From: Candidatus Izemoplasma sp.
GTDB taxonomy: Bacteria > Bacillota_I > Bacilli_A > Izemoplasmatales > Izemoplasmataceae
DNA: 22,176 bases
Reading direction: 5' to 3'
Assembly: GCA_007123975.1 (NCBI GenBank)
Contig: SLFZ01000049.1
Span: forward strand, 1-22,176
The position numbers were made by a program, and so were the translations under genes. The notes under the pieces were generated by a model. It did not search any database. It was not told the DNA's origin and saw only the letters and a program-made list of their open reading frames with translations. Positions 14,575-22,049 of this stretch are shown piece after piece. Position 1 is the first letter of the stretch. Every line of letters begins with the position of its first letter.

Positions 14575-14651
14575 TGGTCGGGATGACAGGATTTGAACCT
14601 GCGGCCTCTTAGCCCCGAACCAAGCGCTCTACCAAACTGAGCTACATCCCG
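14575..14651 (-). tRNA. tRNA-Pro (CGG)
   Basis: 77 bases with encoded CCA. Acceptor CGGGATG/CATCCCG, D arm TAGCTCAGTTTGGTAGAGC, anticodon arm CTTGG-TTCGGGG-CTAAG (one G-T pair) giving CGG, T arm GCAGGTTCAAATCCTGT. Confidence 0.94.
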
Positions 14652-14708
14652 GAAACACAGCCACTGATTGTGTTATTCCTCGATGTTAGCGCGCGTGGCA
14701 ATGCGGGT

Positions 14709-14736
14709 ATAAAATCATCCACGACAGGTCGCGGAT
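14709..14736 (-). terminator. Possible weak terminator or processing hairpin between the two tRNA-Pro genes
   Basis: Minus strand ATCCGCGA...TCGTGGAT (14736-14717) with one mismatch, followed by GATTTTATA. The 97-base spacer (14652-14748) holds nothing else clear apart from a TTGCCA/GAATAA pair that could be a weak promoter for tRNA-Pro(CGG). Confidence 0.3.
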
Positions 14737-14748
14737 GGGTGTGTAACT

Positions 14749-14825
14749 TGGTCGGGAAGACAGGATTTGAACCTGCGACCTCTTGGTCCCAAACCAAGCG
14801 CTCTACCAAGCTAAGCTACTTCCCG
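14749..14825 (-). tRNA. tRNA-Pro (TGG)
   Basis: 77 bases with encoded CCA. Acceptor CGGGAAG/CTTCCCG, anticodon arm CTTGG-TTTGGGA-CCAAG giving TGG, T arm GCAGGTTCAAATCCTGT. Lies 9 bases from tRNA-Arg. Confidence 0.96.
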
Positions 14826-14834
14826 AAAAAAAAG

Positions 14835-14911
14835 TGGCGCGCCCAAGAGGACTTGAACCCCTAACCTTTTGATCCGTAGTCAAACGCTCTATCCAATTGA
14901 GCTATGGGCGC
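14835..14911 (-). tRNA. tRNA-Arg (ACG)
   Basis: 77 bases with encoded CCA. Acceptor GCGCCCA with TGGGCGC, anticodon arm TTTGA-CTACGGA-TCAAA giving ACG (expected to be edited to ICG), T arm AGGGGTTCAAGTCCTCT. First gene of the tRNA cluster. Confidence 0.96.
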
Positions 14912-14929
14912 GTCTCAAACAGCAAAAAG

Positions 14930-14958
14930 ATTATATCACATCGGTTCGTCGATTTCAA
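14930..14958 (-). promoter_or_regulatory. Promoter of the tRNA-Arg-Pro-Pro cluster
   Basis: Minus strand TTGAAA (14958-14953) and TATAAT (14935-14930) with a 17-base spacer, ending 18 bases before the tRNA-Arg 5' end. Confidence 0.8.
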
Positions 14959-15074
14959 CAGCAATCTTGAACCTGTTTCATGATATCAGACATCGCATGA
15001 AAAGGCAAGCGGAAAGGGCCGTTGAGATAGACTTTTCTTTGCATTCTCGTCTTTTTCACCGACACCGTTTATGG

Positions 15075-15080
15075 TACAAT
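15075..15080 (+). promoter_or_regulatory. Extended -10 promoter of the ferric-reductase-like gene
   Basis: TATGGTACAAT, with TTTTTC 17 bases upstream as a weak -35. The -10 ends 32 bases before ATG 15113. Confidence 0.6.
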
Positions 15081-15112
15081 AGATGCGACACCATCTTGAA
15101 GGAGGAACACCC

Positions 15113-15832
15113 ATGGAACACGCCTTATCCTTTTTGGGCCTCGTGCTCATTATCCCGGTCACGCTTTTTGTTTGGCGCGCCGGCGCACACCTACACAAAC
15201 ACGAATCAAAGTATTATATCGCCGTTGGTTTTTTTGCCTTAATCACAGGGGTTTACGCCATTATTTTGCAGGTGACATCGCTTGATTTCAAAGCCGAGTA
15301 TCCTATTTGGTACGCGCTTTTATACCAAGGACACCTCACATTCCCATTCTTCGTTCTCGTGATGTTTGCCGGAGCACTCAAGGCAAAGTCCAAACCTAAA
15401 ATCATGCTCATGAAAGTTCGTCGTGAGCTTGCGATTCTCGGGTTTTTGTTTTTGATTCCCCACGCCATTTACTTGGTGTGGCTCGCCCTCACCAACTACA
15501 ACCCCACCGGCACCTTGGCATTTTTGGTGATGTTGCCGCTGTTTATTACGTCGTTTACGCAGATTCGCAAAAAAATGCATCCGACCACATGGCGGAAGCT
15601 ACACAAATGGGCTTACGTCGCGTACGCACTGATTTATCTTCACGTCGCATCAATCACTTTGATCTTCAATATCCGCTGGTTTCAAGCCGGTGACATTGGC
15701 ACAACCGGTTATGCGCTTGGGTTCGTACGGTTTGCCCTTTACACAATCATTTTTGCCGTCTATACCGTCTTGAAAGTTCAAAACCGCAAGCGTCCCACAC
15801 CACCTAAACAAGCAAAACCCGCAAAGGCTTAA
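15113..15832 (+). CDS. Ferric-reductase-like transmembrane protein (MsrQ/YedZ-like)
   Basis: 239 residues; ATG 15113 is 7 bases after AAGGAGG. About six membrane helices. Histidines in helices at 74 (YQGHLTFPFF), 117 (LIPHAIYLVW), 164 and 177 (WRKLHKWAYVAYALIYLHV) fit heme ligands of the ferric_reduct domain, and the W-RKLH stretch is typical of MsrQ, the cytochrome b partner of the methionine sulfoxide reductase MsrP. No msrP is in the window. It may pass electrons across the membrane to another acceptor. The C-terminus is basic and proline-rich. The stop codon lies in the loop of the following terminator. Confidence 0.75.
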   Translation: MEHALSFLGLVLIIPVTLFVWRAGAHLHKHESKYYIAVGFFALITGVYAIILQVTSLDFKAEYPIWYALLYQGHLTFPFFVLVMFAGALKAKSKPKIMLMKVRRELAILGFLFLIPHAIYLVWLALTNYNPTGTLAFLVMLPLFITSFTQIRKKMHPTTWRKLHKWAYVAYALIYLHVASITLIFNIRWFQAGDIGTTGYALGFVRFALYTIIFAVYTVLKVQNRKRPTPPKQAKPAKA

Positions 15833-15850
15833 GCCTTTGCGGGTTTTTTC
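15813..15850. terminator. Bidirectional rho-independent terminator
   Basis: ACCCGCAAAGGC (15816-15827) pairs with GCCTTTGCGGGT (15832-15843) around TTAA; TTTTT follows on the plus strand and TTTT on the minus strand. It ends the convergent ferric-reductase-like and esterase genes. Confidence 0.93.
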
Positions 15851-15857
15851 TTTTGGA

Positions 15858-16622
15858 TTATGTCGTTTGAAATAAGGTTCTCAATACATCGGGGAAGCGC
15901 ATCGCCCAGTCGGTCTCAAAGTGCCTGCCCGATTCGATGATGCGAAACGCGAGCCTTTCTTGAGGCAGTTTATCTTTGAGCGCTTCATGGATTCGGAGGT
16001 TGCTCATGAGGTAGTCCTCCGGACTTCCACCGCCCTCCTCTTCATCGCCGGTGTCCACGTACACGCGTTTGACATCGGTGAGGTCACTTCCCTCAATAAG
16101 CGCGAGAAAATCAGCCTCGCTGACGAAGAACGCGCCTGAAAGGGATGCGGCCATGCCAAAGGCATCGGGGCGTCGCAACGTAGCGTACAAGGCGAAAACG
16201 CCTCCCATCGATGCGCCAGCGATGGCGGTGTATTCAGGTTCTGGCATGGTGCGGTATTGCGTATCAATCGTCGGTTTTAGCTCTTCGATAAGGTAATCGA
16301 GTGTGGTCTCCGCTTTTCCGCCAGCGTGTCGATAGTTGGTGAATGGAAACGGTCCATACTCATCGAGACGCTTGTCTCCCGGTGCAGACGATAACGCCAC
16401 GAAGATGACTTCCGGCAGATCGTCATGGTCCTCGTAGGCTTCCATGATTCCCCATGTCTCACCTTGAAAAGCGTCATTGGCCAAAAAGACGTTCTGTCCG
16501 TCGAGCATGTAGACGGTCGGGTAACGCTTGTCCGTCTCGTTGTAGCTTGCGGGCAAAGAAACATACAATGCCGCTTCACGATCAAGGGTATCGATCTGAA
16601 TCATCTTTTTGATGAGGTTCAT
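15858..16622 (-). CDS. Alpha/beta hydrolase of the esterase D family
   Basis: 254 residues from ATG 16622, one base after the stop of the S41 protease gene (TAA-G-ATG), so coupled to it; GTG 16631 is an in-frame alternative overlapping by 8 bases. Features: YPTVYMLDGQNVF, nucleophile Ser138 in GASMGG, acid Asp190 or Asp193 in VDTGDEEE, and His234 in SGRHFETDW. The family includes siderophore esterases (IroE/BesA-like) and cinnamoyl or S-formylglutathione esterases; the substrate is unknown. No signal peptide. Joint transcription with a surface protease suggests an envelope-linked role, though weakly. Confidence 0.88.
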   Translation of the reverse strand: MNLIKKMIQIDTLDREAALYVSLPASYNETDKRYPTVYMLDGQNVFLANDAFQGETWGIMEAYEDHDDLPEVIFVALSSAPGDKRLDEYGPFPFTNYRHAGGKAETTLDYLIEELKPTIDTQYRTMPEPEYTAIAGASMGGVFALYATLRRPDAFGMAASLSGAFFVSEADFLALIEGSDLTDVKRVYVDTGDEEEGGGSPEDYLMSNLRIHEALKDKLPQERLAFRIIESGRHFETDWAMRFPDVLRTLFQTT

Positions 16623-16623
16623 C

Positions 16624-18609
16624 TTACTCACCGCGGAAGTGATCCAGGGCGGCTTGAAGTTGCGTGTCGTTGTCCACGTCGCGGAAATAATCGATCAACA
16701 CTCCGCTTAAGACGGCGGCGGTCGACCCGTCGATTTCGCCCGTCACATCGAGCTCATACGCTTCTTGCACGGCTTCAATGGCGTCTTTGGTGCCAAGGTC
16801 AAAATAGCCGTCGGTGCGTACATCGTAGCCCATGATGTTGAGGATGCCTTGGGCGTTGGCGGTGTGCATCGAGACGGTGTCATAGACCAGTGTCTCGCCG
16901 GAGCGTAAGAAAATGTTGAAAAGCGAGAAGTTTTCGTCGGGCTCGACGAGAATGTCGGGCTGAACGCCGTCCATGTCGCCTTCGCCTTTGTGCACCCAAT
17001 TGCCCTCAGGGGTGAGCCATTTTCCGAAGGTTAGGTTGACGGTGCTGCCGTTATCCAGCGTGAAGGAACCCTGCATCGTGCCCTTGCCGAGTGAGGGCAT
17101 GCCGATGATGGTGTAGCCGCCTTTTTCTTGCATGCCGGCGGCGAACACTTCGCTGGCGCTGGCGCTGTATTCGTTGATGACAACCACAATGTCGTAAGGT
17201 TTTATCGCAGTGCCGGTGGCGTTATACTCGGTGGTGTGCCACTCGCCATCCATGAAGGTTTCGGTAGAAAACATCGGCAACTCTCCTGCTGGTAAGAACG
17301 CATCGAGCATGTTGCGTACGGCGTTTAAGTAGCCGCCGCTGTTGTAGCGGAGGTCGACGATGAGGCCTTCGATGTTGCCGTTGTATTGCATGTCGTTTAT
17401 CGCGCTGTTCATTAGAGATGCGGTTTGACTACCGAACGTGTTTATTTTCAAGTACCCGATAGGTTTCCCCTCAACGTCCATGATTTCGTACTCCACAGAC
17501 GGATTCGGGATGCGGGCCCGCGTCATCGCAAAGAATAACGTCTCAGGAACCCCTGGGCGATCAACGCCGAGTTCGACGTCGCTGTTTTCTTCACCCATCA
17601 GATGCATCAGCGTCTGCAAGTACGTCAAATCTTCGATGTTCTCCCCATCGATATGGGTAATGCGGTCTCCGGCACGCATGCCGGCTTGCTCGGCTGGTGA
17701 ATCGGTCCAGACTTTGCGGACGATGACGTCTTCGTTGATGTTTTCAACGGTGATGCCGACGCCGACAAACTCTTCGCCAAGGGATTGTCGCCACGATTCG
17801 AGGTCTTGTGGCGTCATGTAGCTTGTGTAAGGATCTTTGAGCGCATCAAACAGGCCATAGATGGCGTGTTTGTAAAGGTCTTCTTCGCTGACCCCACGAA
17901 TATGCCACCGCAAAAACATATCAAAGACTTCTTCGAAAATCTCTTCATTGTAGTGCATGCCTTCCGGTACCCAGCGATAATATAGCGTCATGTCGCCTTG
18001 GACGCGGTCGGTGCGATGATGGCGGTTTTCAAAATCAGGGTCGGTGTACACGCCTTCAAGCGCGTACCCTTCCTTTTCGATGGTCGGGGGTGTGATGGTT
18101 TGATTATAGCGTCGTGAAACGGGATCCAACGATTCGTCGGTATTGGTCACAAAACTTACCGTGTAGTGGTTAATCTCCCATGTTGGTTCCACCACGACAT
18201 CTTCTTGCACGTTGGTTGGGCTAATGTTCCAGCCGTCAAACGTGTATCCTTGGCGTTCGGGTGGGTCAATGTCCATGTTGGCATCGGTGCCGGCATAGAC
18301 AAACTGAACCTCGTGGATGCCGCCTTGGGCATTTTTAAATATGACGCGGTGATGCTCATTGCGAATCGATAAAGTCTGCGTGCCTCCATCGGCATAACGC
18401 AAGACCAAGTAGCCGTCGTCGTTGGGCTCAATGCCGACCACGTTCAATGAGTCAATGTCGAGCACTTCTCTGCGATCGTCGCTGTAAAGCACTTCCCATT
18501 GGTTGTCTTCGTTTACGTATATCGACGTGACCCTTGCGACGCCGTTGTCGCATGCGGCAAGCGCAAAAAGCGCAATCGCGGCAAGCCCTGTCAAAATCCA
18601 TTTTTTCAT
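16624..18609 (-). CDS. S41 C-terminal processing protease lipoprotein with InlB-type repeats and peptidoglycan-binding tail
   Basis: 661 residues; ATG 18609 follows AGGAGGACAACACG. Lipobox LAAC, Cys20. Residues 88-145 and 148-213 look like two Listeria-Bacteroides (InlB B) repeats (RQGYTFDGWN; KEGYALEGVY). Residues 220-275 resemble the S41 N-terminal helical part; the PDZ domain covers about 279-352 (VGVGITVEN, AGMRAGDRITHIDG). The S41 core has DLRYNSGGYL, Ser484 in SASASE, Lys509 in SLGKGTMQ and Gln513, with the same Ser-Lys-Gln spacing as E. coli Prc, so it should be active. Residues 585-640 look like a PG_binding_1 domain (NIMGYDVRTDGYFDLGTKDA). It is predicted to be anchored outside the membrane and to bind the wall. 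An esterase gene follows in the same operon. Confidence 0.92.
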   Translation of the reverse strand: MKKWILTGLAAIALFALAACDNGVARVTSIYVNEDNQWEVLYSDDRREVLDIDSLNVVGIEPNDDGYLVLRYADGGTQTLSIRNEHHRVIFKNAQGGIHEVQFVYAGTDANMDIDPPERQGYTFDGWNISPTNVQEDVVVEPTWEINHYTVSFVTNTDESLDPVSRRYNQTITPPTIEKEGYALEGVYTDPDFENRHHRTDRVQGDMTLYYRWVPEGMHYNEEIFEEVFDMFLRWHIRGVSEEDLYKHAIYGLFDALKDPYTSYMTPQDLESWRQSLGEEFVGVGITVENINEDVIVRKVWTDSPAEQAGMRAGDRITHIDGENIEDLTYLQTLMHLMGEENSDVELGVDRPGVPETLFFAMTRARIPNPSVEYEIMDVEGKPIGYLKINTFGSQTASLMNSAINDMQYNGNIEGLIVDLRYNSGGYLNAVRNMLDAFLPAGELPMFSTETFMDGEWHTTEYNATGTAIKPYDIVVVINEYSASASEVFAAGMQEKGGYTIIGMPSLGKGTMQGSFTLDNGSTVNLTFGKWLTPEGNWVHKGEGDMDGVQPDILVEPDENFSLFNIFLRSGETLVYDTVSMHTANAQGILNIMGYDVRTDGYFDLGTKDAIEAVQEAYELDVTGEIDGSTAAVLSGVLIDYFRDVDNDTQLQAALDHFRGE

Positions 18610-18642
18610 CGTGTTGTCCTCCTAGGGATTCGAGTTGTTACT

Positions 18643-18648
18643 ATTGTA
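18643..18648 (-). promoter_or_regulatory. Extended -10 promoter of the S41 protease-esterase operon
   Basis: Minus strand TTTGGTACAAT; TGTTCA lies 17 bases upstream as a possible -35 (18671-18666). Confidence 0.6.
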
Positions 18649-18720
18649 CCAAAAAACGCTTCGTTTGAACACTGCAGAGACTTTATGTGCACAAATCGCT
18701 GCGTAAGACTCATTATGTTT

Positions 18721-18726
18721 TATAAT
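18721..18726 (+). promoter_or_regulatory. -10 element of the glycerophosphodiesterase gene
   Basis: Perfect TATAAT, 24 bases before ATG 18751. No convincing -35 was found. Confidence 0.5.
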
Positions 18727-18750
18727 GAACCATGAACGGAGGTTGATACA

Positions 18751-19782
18751 ATGCGAAAAGTGTTTCGCATCACCTTGTATGCATTGATGACGTTATCGCT
18801 CGTCTGGATTGTGATTGCCGTATGGCCTAGAAACGCCGCACATTTGGGACAAAACCCGTTTCGTAGTCAGGATGGTTTACCGCACATCATCGCCCATGCA
18901 GGCGGCAACATGGAATTCCCCGACAACACCCTCGAAGCGTTTTATAACGCCTATTCTGTCGATCCCAACGTCATCATGGAAGCCGATGTAAACATCACCA
19001 AAGACGGCGTCGTCATTCTCTCGCACGATCGGACCCTCGATCGCAAGACGACCTTGCAAAACGCCGATGTTCACGAAACCTATTACACCGATCTTGTTGA
19101 GCAAAAAATCGACTTTGGTTATGAAAACCCAATCGACCGACCCAACGGCTACAACGTCACCGGTGAACTGGTGCCTTACACCAACTACCGAGGCGAACCC
19201 GTGACACCGCTCGATGTGACCTACCCAGAAGGTGTCGACCCGCGCCATGAGACAAAGTTTCTCGTGACATCGCTCGAAGATTTAATCACGGCGTTTCCGG
19301 ATAATTATATGCTGATTGAGCTGAAGCAGTATGGAGATGTAGGCGCCACGCTCTTCGATGCTGTCATCGACCTCATGGAACGACTGGAAGATCAGTACAA
19401 CACGTTTGAACGCATCGTGCTCGCCTCGTTTCATGAGGATCAGTACGACCGCTTCGTGGAAGCGAAACGCACCACGCATCCCAACCTGATGTTTTCACCA
19501 CAAGCACGAAGCCTCGAGCGGTTTTACATCTTCCACCTCTTCAGCGTTGACGCGTTTTACCGCGATCCCGTGACGGCATTTCACATCCCGATGCGCGAAG
19601 GCAACATCAACCTCGCAACCAACCGCTTCATCCGCATCGCCCACCGTCACAACATCGCCGTCCACTACTGGACCATCAACGACGAAGCAACGATGATTGA
19701 ACTCATCGAACTCGGCGTCGACGGCATCCTTACCGACAGGCCAACGCTGCTGAAAGAAATTCTTGACCGATACAGAGACTAA
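18751..19782 (+). CDS. Membrane-anchored glycerophosphodiester phosphodiesterase
   Basis: 343 residues; ATG 18751 follows GGAGGTTGATACA. An N-terminal hydrophobic helix (about 7-25) without a lipobox suggests a membrane anchor with the enzyme outside. GDPD motifs: HAGG with His49, FPDNT, EADV (Glu77, Asp79), and SHD with His92. The C-terminal YWTINDE and GVDGILTDRP close the TIM barrel. It hydrolyses glycerophosphodiesters to glycerol 3-phosphate and an alcohol, for example from phospholipid or teichoic acid breakdown. The usual HRG and ENT are HAG and DNT here, variants that keep the main ligands. Single gene with a strong terminator. Confidence 0.93.
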   Translation: MRKVFRITLYALMTLSLVWIVIAVWPRNAAHLGQNPFRSQDGLPHIIAHAGGNMEFPDNTLEAFYNAYSVDPNVIMEADVNITKDGVVILSHDRTLDRKTTLQNADVHETYYTDLVEQKIDFGYENPIDRPNGYNVTGELVPYTNYRGEPVTPLDVTYPEGVDPRHETKFLVTSLEDLITAFPDNYMLIELKQYGDVGATLFDAVIDLMERLEDQYNTFERIVLASFHEDQYDRFVEAKRTTHPNLMFSPQARSLERFYIFHLFSVDAFYRDPVTAFHIPMREGNINLATNRFIRIAHRHNIAVHYWTINDEATMIELIELGVDGILTDRPTLLKEILDRYRD

Positions 19783-19816
19783 AAGAAGCCGACCACGCTG
19801 GTCGGCTTCTTCTTTT
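19781..19816. terminator. Bidirectional terminator between the GDPD and uracil permease genes
   Basis: AAGAAGCCGACC and GGTCGGCTTCTT pair around ACGCT; T-rich tails (CTTTT or TTTT) occur on both strands. The stop codon of the GDPD gene overlaps its left foot. Confidence 0.9.
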
Positions 19817-19826
19817 AATGGTTGAT

Positions 19827-21098
19827 TTACGCTTTCACGTCTTGTTTTTCTTCGCCGTTTTGCGGAAGAATGAGGTTCAAGACAATGCCTGCCGTGGCGG
19901 CCAAACTCATGCCTTCAAGGCTAATGGCTTCGTTGAGGGGAATCATGGCGCCTCCGAGGCCGATGACCAGCATCGTTGACATGATGATGAGGTTGCGCAT
20001 GTTGGAGAAATCCACACGAGCGCGTACGAGAACTTTAACGCCGTTTGATGCGATTAAACCGTAAAGGATAATCGTCATCCCACCGATGACGGCCCACGGG
20101 ATGCTATCGATGAACGCTTGCACGTATCCGAAGAATCCGATAAGGATTGCGAACACCGCCGCAAGCCCGGTGACGTAGACGCTTCCAACACGGGTCATCG
20201 CCACAACGCCTGTGTTCTCACCGTAGGTGGTGTTTGCCGGTCCGCCGATGGCGGCCGAGGCGAACGTCGCAAGGCCATCTCCGAGAATCGTTTTATGAAG
20301 CCCTGGGTTTTCGATAAAGTCTTTTCCTGTGACCTCACCGAGCACGGTGTGGTCACCGATGTGTTCGGCAATCGTCACGAAGGCGATCGGCAAGAACATC
20401 AAGACCGCTGTGAAATCAAGGCGATAGGTTCCTAAGAAGGTGAATCCAGGGGCTGCGAAAAACCGTTGGTCCGCAAACGCTTCGCTCACATCCACCACAC
20501 CGAAGATGATCGCCACCACATAACCCACCAGGATGGCAATCAGAAACGGGACGATGCGGAAGAATCCTTTACCGATGAGCGCGACCGCAACCACGGTTGA
20601 AAAGGTGATTAGCGCCACCAAAGGAATGCGCCAGCCGCTTTCGCCATCCAAGCCGGCGTTTCCGACCGCGATGTACGCTAAGCTAAGACCGATGATGATA
20701 ATGACCGGTCCAATTACCACCGGCGGCAACAACCGCTTGATCCATCCGCTACCAACGTAGCGGACCACGGTCGCCACGATGACGTAAACGATACCGACAG
20801 CCATCAAACCAACATACGCACCCGCAAACGAATCGCTCGCGGCATAGGCAACGCTAATCGCCATGATGTAGGCGAAGCTGCTGCCGAGGTAAACCGGTAC
20901 TTTTCCGGCGGTACAGACAATGTAGATTAAGGTCCCTACACCACTCGCCACAAGCGCGACGCCTACCGGCAATCCGGTAAGCAAGGGCACGAGCACCGTC
21001 GCCCCAAACATCGCAAACACATGCTGAAAACTCAGCACCACCCAGCGCCATATGCGCGTGGGTCTTTCATTGACATCCAATAACAGTTTTGATTCCAT
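19827..21098 (-). CDS. Uracil permease (NCS2 / nucleobase-ascorbate family)
   Basis: 423 residues from ATG 21098, 6 bases after AGGAGG; in-frame ATGs at 21104 and 21116 are badly placed for that site. About 14 membrane segments. NCS2 signatures: GKVPVYLGSSFAYI, Glu245 in AEHIGDH and Glu294 in the ENTGVVAMTRV motif; the 49-residue spacing equals that of Glu241 and Glu290 in E. coli UraA. Takes up uracil by proton symport. Uracil rather than xanthine specificity is supported by the PyrR-type attenuator upstream, so this is uraA/pyrP. Confidence 0.93.
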   Translation of the reverse strand: MESKLLLDVNERPTRIWRWVVLSFQHVFAMFGATVLVPLLTGLPVGVALVASGVGTLIYIVCTAGKVPVYLGSSFAYIMAISVAYAASDSFAGAYVGLMAVGIVYVIVATVVRYVGSGWIKRLLPPVVIGPVIIIIGLSLAYIAVGNAGLDGESGWRIPLVALITFSTVVAVALIGKGFFRIVPFLIAILVGYVVAIIFGVVDVSEAFADQRFFAAPGFTFLGTYRLDFTAVLMFLPIAFVTIAEHIGDHTVLGEVTGKDFIENPGLHKTILGDGLATFASAAIGGPANTTYGENTGVVAMTRVGSVYVTGLAAVFAILIGFFGYVQAFIDSIPWAVIGGMTIILYGLIASNGVKVLVRARVDFSNMRNLIIMSTMLVIGLGGAMIPLNEAISLEGMSLAATAGIVLNLILPQNGEEKQDVKA

Positions 21099-21116
21099 GT
21101 TCATCCTCCTAGACAT

Positions 21117-21162
21117 AAAAAAATTTTCTAGTCAGGAAGACATAGAAAAGGAATTTTGACTA
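21117..21162 (-). terminator. Attenuator terminator of the uracil permease leader
   Basis: Minus strand TAGTCA (21162-21157) pairs with TGACTA (21134-21129), followed by GAAAATTTTTTT (21128-21117). The stem is short with a long loop, as suits a conditional terminator. The TAGTC arm can instead pair with GACTA of the PyrR hairpin. Confidence 0.65.
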
Positions 21163-21191
21163 TGCACCGCCTCGGCGGCCTATTCCCTTAC

Positions 21192-21207
21192 TAGTCTCTC
21201 TGGACTA
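21192..21207 (-). promoter_or_regulatory. PyrR binding hairpin (pyrimidine attenuator)
   Basis: Minus strand TAGTC-CAGAGA-GACTA: a perfect 5-bp stem closed on the CNGNGA hexaloop that defines PyrR binding sites in Bacillota pyr leaders. UMP/UTP-bound PyrR would stabilise it and favour the downstream terminator, switching off uracil uptake when pyrimidines are plentiful. A separate GC-rich hairpin (CCGCC/GGCGG, 21166-21180) lies between it and the terminator. Confidence 0.9.
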
Positions 21208-21226
21208 CTTTAAAGGTTCTATCAGA

Positions 21227-21255
21227 AATATAGCACACCTTGAACCAATCCGCAA
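21227..21255 (-). promoter_or_regulatory. Promoter of the uracil permease leader
   Basis: Minus strand TTGCGG (21255-21250) and TATATT (21232-21227), 17 bases apart, starting a leader of about 120 bases. Confidence 0.6.
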
Positions 21256-21296
21256 CCCCTATCGTCAACAATGCGTTTTATTTGAAATCTTTACAA

Positions 21297-21302
21297 TATA
21301 AT
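21297..21302 (+). promoter_or_regulatory. -10 element of the superoxide dismutase gene
   Basis: Perfect TATAAT, 39 bases before ATG 21342 (TACAAT overlaps at 21292). The -35 region is unclear. Confidence 0.5.
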
Positions 21303-21341
21303 GAGACAATAAAAGTGACCATAAATGAGGAGGAATTAACG

Positions 21342-21950
21342 ATGAAACACGAACTTCCCGCACTACCTTACAGCTACGATGCACTCGAACCCTACATCGA
21401 CGAACAAACGATGAAAATCCATCACACCAAACACCATCAAGCCTACATTACCAAGTACGTGGGCGCGCTTGAAAAATACCCCGAGTGGCTTGAAAAGCCT
21501 GTTGAAGAAGTTCTCAGAAATCTGAACAGCGTTCCCGAAGATGTACGCATGGCTGTCCGCAACAACGGCGGCGGTTACTACAACCACATGCTTTTTTGGG
21601 AAGTCATGGGCCCACAAGGAAAAAAACGCCCCGAAGGCAAACTCGCCGACTCCATCAACGAAGTGTTCGGATCCTTCGAAAATTTCCAAGAAATGTTTAA
21701 CAACGCCGCGGCCACACGCTTTGGCTCAGGCTGGGCTTGGCTTGTCGTTGACCGCAACGGTAGAGTTCAAGTAACCTCAACACCGAACCAAGATGTACCG
21801 TTTGAGGAAGGCACACCGATCCTCGGCATCGATGTCTGGGAACACGCCTACTACCTCAAGTACCAAAACCGTCGTCCCGACTACATTGATGCATTCTGGA
21901 ATGTCATCAACTGGGATAAAGTCGAATCCAACTACGAAAACGCACGATAA
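21342..21950 (+). CDS. sodA: Superoxide dismutase, Fe/Mn family
   Basis: 202 residues; ATG 21342 follows GAGGAGGAATTAACG. Metal ligands: His27 (MKIHHTKHH), His82 (NHMLFW), Asp164 and His168 (DVWEHAYYLKYQNRR). It disproportionates superoxide in the cytoplasm. GGG at 76-78 and the overall pattern favour the Mn type, hence sodA, but metal choice cannot be settled by eye. The usual His after GGG is Tyr79 (GGGYYNH). Monocistronic with its own terminator. Confidence 0.96.
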   Translation: MKHELPALPYSYDALEPYIDEQTMKIHHTKHHQAYITKYVGALEKYPEWLEKPVEEVLRNLNSVPEDVRMAVRNNGGGYYNHMLFWEVMGPQGKKRPEGKLADSINEVFGSFENFQEMFNNAAATRFGSGWAWLVVDRNGRVQVTSTPNQDVPFEEGTPILGIDVWEHAYYLKYQNRRPDYIDAFWNVINWDKVESNYENAR

Positions 21951-21955
21951 ACACC

Positions 21956-21978
21956 AGCCGCTGACCGCGGCTTTTTTT
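21956..21978 (+). terminator. Rho-independent terminator of sodA
   Basis: AGCCGC-TGACC-GCGGCT (21956-21972) followed by a T run. Confidence 0.88.
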
Positions 21979-22049
21979 CTGAAAAACCATGGGCAATGAC
22001 CATCCCTTGTGATACCATAGAATCAAGACAACCTGAAAGGAGCCCCTTA

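Noticed and set aside
14670..14864. Plus-strand ORF of 64 residues reading GKTGFEPATSWSQTKRSTKL
   Set aside because: Antisense of tRNA-Pro(TGG); a classic spurious ORF.
16425..16835. 136-residue plus-strand ORF
   Set aside because: Antisense over the junction of the esterase and S41 protease genes; low-complexity Arg-rich shadow.
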